Part shown: positions 57,441 to 64,000 of the stretch, piece by piece | How positions within the stretch are numbered: the first letter of the stretch is position 1 | Layout: every line of letters begins with the position of its first letter | Made by a program: the position numbers and the translations under genes | Source of the DNA: Labia minor | Lineage: Eukaryota; Arthropoda; Insecta; Dermaptera; Spongiphoridae | Length of the DNA: 64,000 nt | Direction of reading: 5' to 3' | NCBI GenBank assembly: GCA_963082975.1 | Contig: OY720344.1 | Coordinates: 64,136,546-64,200,545, forward strand | Notes under the pieces: model-generated | Databases searched by the model: none | Told to the model about the DNA's origin: nothing | Seen by the model: the letters and a program-made list of their open reading frames with translations, nothing else

Positions 57441-59214
57441 ATAAGTGATCATTTATTCATTCATTCAATTTGGGACAGCCTTGTCTTTTTTCAAGCCATT
57501 TGGCTTTCACTATTAATATTTTTTTTCTCTTAAATATATTTTTTGAATAGAAGATAATAATTTGGATTTAAAATAGATATACAAAATCTAACCAATTTTT
57601 AAAAAATAAAAAATAATTTATATCGTTTGTTTAAAAAATCAAATTTTAATTTATATATAATCTATAAAACATTTTTACCCCTAAAATATCAAAGTAATTA
57701 ATAATTAACCAAATAAAAACAAAAACAAAGATTATTAAGTTCTCCTTTATCATTGGTTTAGAAACTAATGTTTTCTCAATTAGTCTCCTCACAATCAACC
57801 AACTTTCTTGTTTGTCCTTTTCATTATTCTTAACATGTAATATGTCGAAACCCAAACTATATTTTTAATTTTAATTTTAAAGGTTGATTTATTGTATTAA
57901 AATTTAAACAAATATACATTTTTTTTTAAATTTATTAATGATTTAATTTAAACTGAGTCATACGCTGTGAACAGATATATTGAATTTTCTTCGTGAGATC
58001 TAATGTCCTCTATTGGCCTTAATCCGCATTGATATTCTTTCGAAATTAGAAAAAAACTTATAACTTGTCTCTTCCCGCAGTCCTATTATGAGGCAACTAA
58101 ATTTCTATATTTGTCTAGAATCTCTTTAGCACATTATTAAACTTATATAAATAATAATTTATTAATTTATATTTAATATATTATTTTAATTTAAATTAAA
58201 GATAGTATATATGATAATATAATTTCAGAATTTATATTATTAGCAGTAGTAATCCTTGGTTGAAACTGTCTATAAGATATTTCTACTCCGAAAAATATAA
58301 AACTGAAACCATCTAAATATACGATTTACATATATTATATAGAATCAAATATTTTATCACGTAAATTTGAATAATTTTTTTATTATCTTGATTGGTAATC
58401 GATTTATTTTAATTAATTTTTACCACTTTAAGAAACAAATTTTTTATGTGTCATTTTTAGAAAACTATTGCTCGTAATAAATAATTAAAAAATAGTATGA
58501 CAATATTTGTTAAATGGTCGAGCGATAGATACTATATAATAAAATTACGATTCGTATATCATAAAAATGTGAATATTGAAATTTTCAAAAAATAATTAAT
58601 AAAAAATAATTAATATACATAGATTCTCAATTATAACTTATTAAAAAGATATGAATAAAAAAAATCTATTGAAATAAAAATCATTTAAATTTATCCTTCA
58701 TTATCTTATATAAACAAAGGTAACTACGAGTATATATTCAAAAGTTAATTTGTTAGAGGCTTATCTAAAACGAAATGCAAAGCTTTTTGGGTAGATAAAC
58801 AAAATTTTGTTATGATTAAAAGTAAAAGTTTCTTGTCTTCTCACATTACAAACAATTGGTTGGACATTTTTTTTATTAAACTTTTACATAAACAAGGAAC
58901 TTGTGTATTTTTTTACGTTTGAAGGGATTCTGATGTGATTACATTTATTTTAATTAATCCCTTAATAATATATATTATGTGTACCATAATTATTGATTTT
59001 ATTTGATTTTTATCAAAGGTCATGTAAATCCACTTTGTACAATCTCCCTGGATACTCTTTGTGATTTCATCTTTTTTGTGGAAAATAGATTTATTTAAAA
59101 ACAAACAAACTATACGAGAACTACTTTTCATGTATTGATAATAGATAAAATAAACAAGTGAATTTGATCAAAAATACTTTTATCGCTTTTCAAAATAATC
59201 GACTTTAATTGTAA
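57441..59214. other. AT-rich intergenic DNA
   Basis: No gene recognised. Confidence 0.55.
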
Positions 59215-59941
59215 TATCAATACACTTTTGATCATCCTTTAATCCTTCCTTTCCAGATGACAGTTCTAAAAGTTATGAAGGCCTCAAAATCGTTATCCAC
59301 GCAGTTTATTTTTTCATGGAATAGGAAGAAATCATTCGGTGCTAAGTCGGGCTGTAAGGCGGATGACCCATCTATTCAATTTTTTGTGTTAAAATACTCG
59401 TTCATTGCATACGATGTGTGAGATCACATTGTCATGATGTAAAATGATTTGTCGTGTTGGGTTTGTTTTTCTCAATTTACAGGAAACTTTAGGCAAATAA
59501 ATGGTTGTATACCACTATAAATTAATAGTGTTTTGACTTTCGAGAACCAAAGTTACCACAGGACCAGTTTTCGAGAAGAAAAACGCTACTATTGTCTTCT
59601 TAATGCTTCGAAAACGAACAACTTTTGTCGGCTTTGGTTAACGTTGAAACACCCAAACTACCGATTGACTTTTCTTTCTGGCTCGTATGCATAAATTCAC
59701 GACTCATCACATGTGACGATGTTGTATACCCGTTTGGATCCACCACAGTTGTATTTTGAAATCATTTTACGGCACCATTCAACAAATATGGAATCCAACG
59801 CTCACAGATGTTCGTGCACGATCTTATGTATACTAATCATACTAATGTTTAAACATTTCTCGATTGCCTATTCTGTCACATGACAATCTTCTTCAATTAG
59901 CACAGCATCAATATTTTCCGACAATGATTTGGACGACCTTC
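59215..59941 (-). pseudogene. mariner transposase relic (DD34D type)
   Basis: On the minus strand, pieces across several frames give SKSLSENIDAVLIEEDCHVT and ISMISIHKIVHEHL (helix-turn-helix), VEWCRKMISKYN, VYNIVTCDESWIYAYEPE (first catalytic Asp), FYIMTM-stop-SHTS (where the second Asp should be, mutated) and PDLAPNDFFLF (third Asp, kept). The order and spacing are those of mariner transposases, which cut and paste at TA. There is a gap of about 20 residues before VEWCRK, and there are multiple stops, so it is long dead. The N-terminal third and the inverted repeats were not found. Confidence 0.8.
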
Positions 59942-60962
59942 TTTAATCTTCTTCTTCTATCTTCTCATTAATTATTTCTTATTTATTTAATAATAAAACA
60001 TTATTTTCAATTCATTTATAAATTTAACTAATGTTTTTCAAATATTTACTTCATGTACTCTTTCAATTTGATTGAGTGAACAAGTATGAATTGAAATGTT
60101 GAATCTTGACACAATCGTTTTATTTCAATTGAATTTATTTTTATATATTTATCTTATATAATAATATAATTATCTATTTATTATGTAATAAATAAATATA
60201 TTTTATATATATATTATTTTTGATCAACGAATAAAAAAATTAAAATATATAATGTTTGTAATAAAGTGCTAAAAAATGGGAAAAAATTATATATTATTAA
60301 TTATATAGTTAAATACTAAAATATAGAAAAGTTAAATCAATAATATATTTATATATGTTCAAGATATGTTAGTTTTAATTATAATAATATTAATAAAAAA
60401 AATTGTAAATGGAAGGGCTGTTATTTTTCATTTAAATTTATAACTTCAATTAAAATAAATACTTCATTTTGGAATAGATATGAGAGGAGGGGGAGGTAGA
60501 GGCGAAATTTGGGTAGAGTAGAGTAGTCTATGACTAAACGGTGTTTTGAGAAAGGGAAGCCCTTGGATAAAAATTATATAAATTATCGGGATAAGAAAAA
60601 TATATAAATATATGGTATATATGGTATATAAAAGGATGATTATGATCTCAAATTATTTTTTAATAAATTTAAAAATAATATCCCGGGTAGCGAGTAGATT
60701 CTTTTCCATAAACCCAGTAGAAAAGAATTCTATTTCAGGGATTGGCGTCCCTGCCCTCACGTGAGCTCATGATTTCTTCTACATAAACCCCTATTCTACC
60801 TGGAGGAATCATGTCCTTTACCCATTGACGGCTTTCCATCCATTCCCTTACTCTTACTCTCCCCTCCCCTCCCCTGATCATTCAAAAAATCAAATTTATT
60901 TGATGAAGGAGAATACCTAGCATAGCTTCATTAAAAAGAAAAAAAATTGAAATCTTGTCTCT

Positions 60963-61031
60963 TATAGGAGACTCTTTAGAGTCTCCTATATATATTTGAA
61001 TTAACCCCCCTTCGGAGGTTAATTCAAATAT
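60963..61031. other. Two adjacent near-perfect hairpins
   Basis: 60963-60990 is a perfect palindrome with 13-bp arms (TATAGGAGACTCT and its inverse). 60992-61006 (ATATTTGAATTAACC) pairs with 61017-61031 over 15 bp, with a C/G-rich loop. They are separated by a single base. Confidence 0.8.
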
Positions 61032-61504
61032 GTCCAGATAACGTCAATTCTCCGAATAGCAAAACCCCGTATATTCACGAGTGAGACATGTCTTATGTGC
61101 CTCTGAGAGGACCCACCTCTCCTACGCTTCATATTAGTAAAAACTTGGGTCTCATATTTATAGTACTCTTTGGAGAATTAGAAAAACCAATCAAATCAAT
61201 GTTTTTCATTTTATTAAAATTTTTGACTAAATCTTGTAAATTGTGACCAAGACCAATCCATTGACCATAATTTTAGCCAGATTCTAAATAAAATTGATTT
61301 TTTGTATCATTAAATGGAAATTTTTAATTAATTTTAATATTGGTTTATTTTTACAGTACAACAAAAATCTTGCCTCATAACAACAGATAAAACCTATACG
61401 AATAGATTCATCATGAAACGTAGATTCATTTTCACTACTATTATATAATTTTACGGTGCTTCGTTGATTAAATATTAATTATTGAATTTTGACAGATTGA
61501 AAAG

Positions 61505-61670
61505 ATTTGCCGCCATGTTTGCCCCCTCCCCACCACCTCTTCTCACCTCCCACCCACCCTCCCTCCTGGACTGCCTGCCTACATGCCGGTGAGCTTCGAG
61601 CGCATTCAGTTCGCATTCCCTTTTCAGCCGAAGACGTTGATCGGTGTCACCACCGAAATCATCCCTCAAT
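61505..61670. other. GC-rich island with start and donor signals, possible promoter/first exon
   Basis: On the plus strand GCCGCCATGT (ATG at 61515) has an ideal start context and the frame (MFAPSPPPLLTSH...) meets CCG|GTGAGC at about 61591. On the minus strand ATGAGGGATG at 61669 opens MRDDFGGDTDQRLRLKREC. Both are short. The island is pyrimidine-rich. The strand cannot be decided. Confidence 0.3.
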
Positions 61671-61811
61671 CAAGAATTAATTGTAAATTTATTTATTCCT
61701 ATTAATTTAAATGAAGTTTAATAAATTTTAGAAAAGATTCAAAATTTAATTTTATAAAATATAGATTTTTAACTTCATATCATCATCATGCATTGGAATA
61801 ATAGTTAATAA

Positions 61812-62269
61812 CTAGCTGCTCCGAGCGCCTTCTTCACACCTAGACGGGGGCTCCGCCCCCTGTACCCCCGAGTGATACATAGTATTTGGTTGAAAGTCTG
61901 TATGTAAAAGGTTTTCATCCATTTTGTTTCAATCAGTTTAAGTAAATAAGACATGTATTTGTTTTCTTGTAAAATATATTTTAATTTAATAAGTAAATTA
62001 ATTATATATTATTATTGTATATGTTATATTTATCTAACTCTGTGTCTCTACAAACAAACAACACAAAGCACTCTCCTTTATAGATAGATATATTTCTGGT
62101 TAATGGAACAGCTCAGCTCAGGAGTTACCTAAGATTCTAATTTCTTTTTTATTTTTCATCTCATTTGAGGTACCCTTCACCTCAGAAAAATTTGGTTACC
62201 CTACTCCTTGTATTTTAGGCTCTGGAGTTTTTTGCGTACAGACGGACACTGTCGTATTAAATATATAGA
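61812..62269 (-). mobile_element. Helitron, short copy (458 bp)
   Basis: On the minus strand it starts A|TCTATATATTTAATACGAC (62269) and ends GGAGCAGCTAG|T (61812), obeying the A/T insertion rule. Near the 3' end it has the hairpin GGGGGC-gga-GCCCCC. It matches 25240-26663 at both ends but has no LINE cargo. It is inserted at, or forms the edge of, the broken hAT gene to its right. Confidence 0.75.
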
Positions 62270-62890
62270 TTCTTCTGTAACCAACATATATATATTATCG
62301 AAAACCATTCGAATAAAAACACATAATTGTGCAGTACCGGTATAGTCCATAGATTCGTCAAACTGCAATGATAATAAAACGCATTTATTAATATTTTCAT
62401 GTAAAATGTCTTCAAGATTTCGGCTCATTCCTTCTGTTCTACGCATAACTGTATTTCACGATAACGACATATTTTTGATTGATGTCATTATTTCAGATTT
62501 ATTTTTAAAATTCTGAAACAATTCTCCAGCTTTAATGAATTCCTCTATCCATATTTCCCCACGGTTTGTTGTGTTTAATCAAAGTTTCAGCAACTTTGAA
62601 TGAAGCAATCGTAGTTGTCTTCGAATTTGTATTGTTGTTATTTGTGCCTTCATTTGTTGCACTTTTGCTTTTCTTAACGCAGTGCCACGTGGATAATCTT
62701 CTTCGTAATTTTTATAAATTGTTAGATAATGTCTTTTAACGTTTTCTTTCTAAGACAAAGCTACTGTTGCATTGCAAATAAAACAGATACATTTACATAT
62801 CTTTCATCATAGTAAAGAAATAGTCTTCTTCCCATTCACTGTGATAATGATACGTTTTTTTCCGGCTTGTACTTGGATTATTCATTCTAA
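62270..62890 (-). pseudogene. hAT transposase (ZBED/SCAND3-like), 5' part
   Basis: From 62890 the minus strand reads MNNPSTSRKK, then EEDYFFTMMKD and a Cys-x2-Cys zinc-finger remnant. After breaks come ASFKVAETLIKHNKPWG and finally MSRNLEDILHENINK ... LSLQFDESMDYTGTAQLCVF (the D-E-S-x-D block of hAT catalytic domains). The open part ends exactly where the Helitron begins, so the last residues of the 81-codon ORF there are Helitron sequence. There are several stops and frame shifts. The C-terminal dimerisation part is not found beyond the Helitron. Confidence 0.7.
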
Positions 62891-63322
62891 AATAATAGGG
62901 TTAAATATTCTTTTAGAATTTACATACTAAAGATATAATTACATTTAATTACAGTTATTTAAAACAATAACTAACTTACTTACTTCTGTTCTCTATCACT
63001 GACTGTCACTTCACTGGCTGTCACTTTACAATCTCTCTAACACACATTGATACTGATTCGCTACAGAGAAAAAGCAATTTGAGTCACAAGGCCACACAGC
63101 TACCAACTAGCGCCGACAGACCGCGTTCAGTATTACTACATTGTTTATCTTATCAGGATAAATATAAACAGTATGTGTATGTTTCACAAATAATTTATTA
63201 TTGTAAGATTAAATTATAGAATTAAGAATTTCAAAGATTTATTTAAGTTATAACAAATTGTCCAACTTTGGCTTCGCGGGATACTTTTAAAGCCTTTGCG
63301 GTCGACGTGTTGGCGACCCCTG
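62270..63322 (-). mobile_element. hAT element, 5' part only
   Basis: The terminus on the minus strand is CAGGGGTCGCCAACACGTCG (from 63322), a typical hAT end, 430 bp upstream of the transposase start. The 3' end is missing. The right flank (63323 on) is Helitron sequence, so this hAT landed in a Helitron. Confidence 0.65.
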
Positions 63323-63400
63323 CTCTATATCATTCGGGGGTTCAGAGGGCAGAAACCCCGTCTAGGTGTGACGACCGCCGAAGACGGTCTGAGCAGCTAG
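63323..63400 (+). mobile_element. Helitron 3' end, cut by the hAT
   Basis: CTCTATATCATTCGGGGGTT ... CCCCGTCTAGGTGTG ... GAGCAGCTAG|T. This is the same family as the copies at 26663, 49035 and 61812. The part upstream of 63323 is displaced by the hAT. Confidence 0.65.
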
Positions 63401-63479
63401 TATTCAAAATAAAAAAAACACAAATCATTATATAAGCTTATTTAAATATTTTTGATTTCTATTTTCATTTTTTTATACT

Positions 63480-63705
63480 ATCTTTAATTGCAATTGCCGA
63501 ATATCCTTTTATATTTAGGTCGTCTGCGTAGCCTAAATCTTGAATTTTTTTTGTTTAATTGCATTTCGTTTGATTTTCCCCCAATTTGTCTAATCACATA
63601 CTCAAGTGCTAAATTAAATAAAATTGGTGATAGTGTGTCTCATTCAGAATTTAGAAAGTTTCTGACAATTGATTTCCATCTTACTGTTTCTTCACTACCT
63701 TCAAA
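63480..63705 (-). pseudogene. LINE reverse transcriptase fragment with the YADD motif
   Basis: On the minus strand one frame gives TLSPILFNLALEYVIRQIGG (motif B block, S-P-x-L-F-N). After a frame shift another gives DLGYADDLNIKGYSAIAI, the YADD catalytic motif. Both sit in the correct order and spacing for a LINE RT. The frames are broken, so it is inactive. It may belong to the same LINE family as 3517-3858 and 48830-48937, each of which covers a different RT part. Confidence 0.7.
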
Positions 63706-63957
63706 ATATTAATTTAAACCGATTGTATAAAAAAGTTTCATAAATACAGAATAGCTTTAAGTTGTACAATTGTTAGTTAAGTATTTATTAAAACAAATGA
63801 AATACATCAATATATATAAAATAAATACATAAAGTTTGGCAAATAATAGTTTGTTTTTTTCTGTCGAAAGGTTTTTCTAGCAGTGATCAGCCATCATAAT
63901 ACGATTATTATCCATTGAAGATGCATGGATTTTAATCATTTATTATACACACAATTA

Positions 63958-63993
63958 TAAGGATTTTCCCTGTGTTTTGTTGATAGCCATAGC
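63958..63993 (-). pseudogene. Helicase-like scrap (PIF1/Helitron type)
   Basis: The minus-strand frame reads AMAINKTQGKSL, then a stop. A-M-x-I-N-K-x-Q-G is the late motif of PIF1 helicases, including those of Helitrons. Only 12 residues match, the usual 'L-Y-V-A-x-S-R' block does not follow, and upstream sequence is outside the window. Confidence 0.4.
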
Positions 63994-64000
63994 ATAACAT

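Larger units (their letters stand above)
59942..61811. other. AT-rich intergenic DNA with a hairpin pair and a GC island
   Basis: See 60963-61031 and 61505-61670. The segment 60680-60890 is also GC-richer (TCCCGGGTAGCGAG ... CCCTCCCCTCCCCTG) without a recognisable frame. Confidence 0.5.

Overview
This is a strongly AT-rich eukaryotic window in which nearly every recognisable sequence is a transposable element. It shows no bacterial features: no operons, no Shine-Dalgarno sites and no run of long ORFs. The mix of Tc1 and mariner, hAT, MULE, Helitron, Helentron-like and Penelope-like elements, fragments of at least one LINE, and a gag-bearing LTR element suggests an invertebrate, most likely an arthropod. 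The species cannot be fixed from sequence alone. I found no complete host gene, no rRNA, no convincing tRNA and no CRISPR array. A few GC-richer islands carry start or splice signals and may be host exons.

Layout. 1-688 is a decayed LINE ORF1 and 734-1310 is an internally deleted Tc1-type element. 3517-3858 is a LINE RT fragment and 5281-6044 a possible DNA element. About 6964-8770 is a palindromic cluster of short elements, with relatives at 10345-10945, 15812-16407, 19379-19575, 24003-28508, 29209-29242, 32906-33680 and 42511-43099. Their termini fit a Helentron/HINE design: an inverted subterminal repeat, a microsatellite and a 3' stem-loop.

19971-23621 is a young LTR retrotransposon whose two LTRs look identical. 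It has one long ORF joining a DEK-like N-terminus, a retrotransposon gag domain, two CCHC zinc knuckles and a long charged tail, and it has no pol. 24003-28508 is a deeply nested insertion: a HINE is split by a hAT element (8-bp TSD), which holds a Helitron carrying a LINE fragment that is itself split by a MITE, plus a MULE (10-bp TSD).

34860-37633 is one integrated Penelope-like element with 1,033-bp inverted arms, a 33-bp one-sided tail, a 13-bp TSD, partial RT, GIY-YIG endonuclease and hammerhead-like motifs. 37647-57410 is mostly simple AT-rich DNA with one HINE, a LINE/Helitron relic and candidate exons near 41.6, 53.8 and 54.6 kb. 59215-59941 is a dead mariner transposase. 61812-64000 holds a Helitron next to a broken hAT gene, another Helitron end, a LINE RT fragment and a helicase-like scrap.

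The genes do not form a pathway. The window records successive, nested invasions, with the Penelope and gag elements the youngest by arm or LTR identity.
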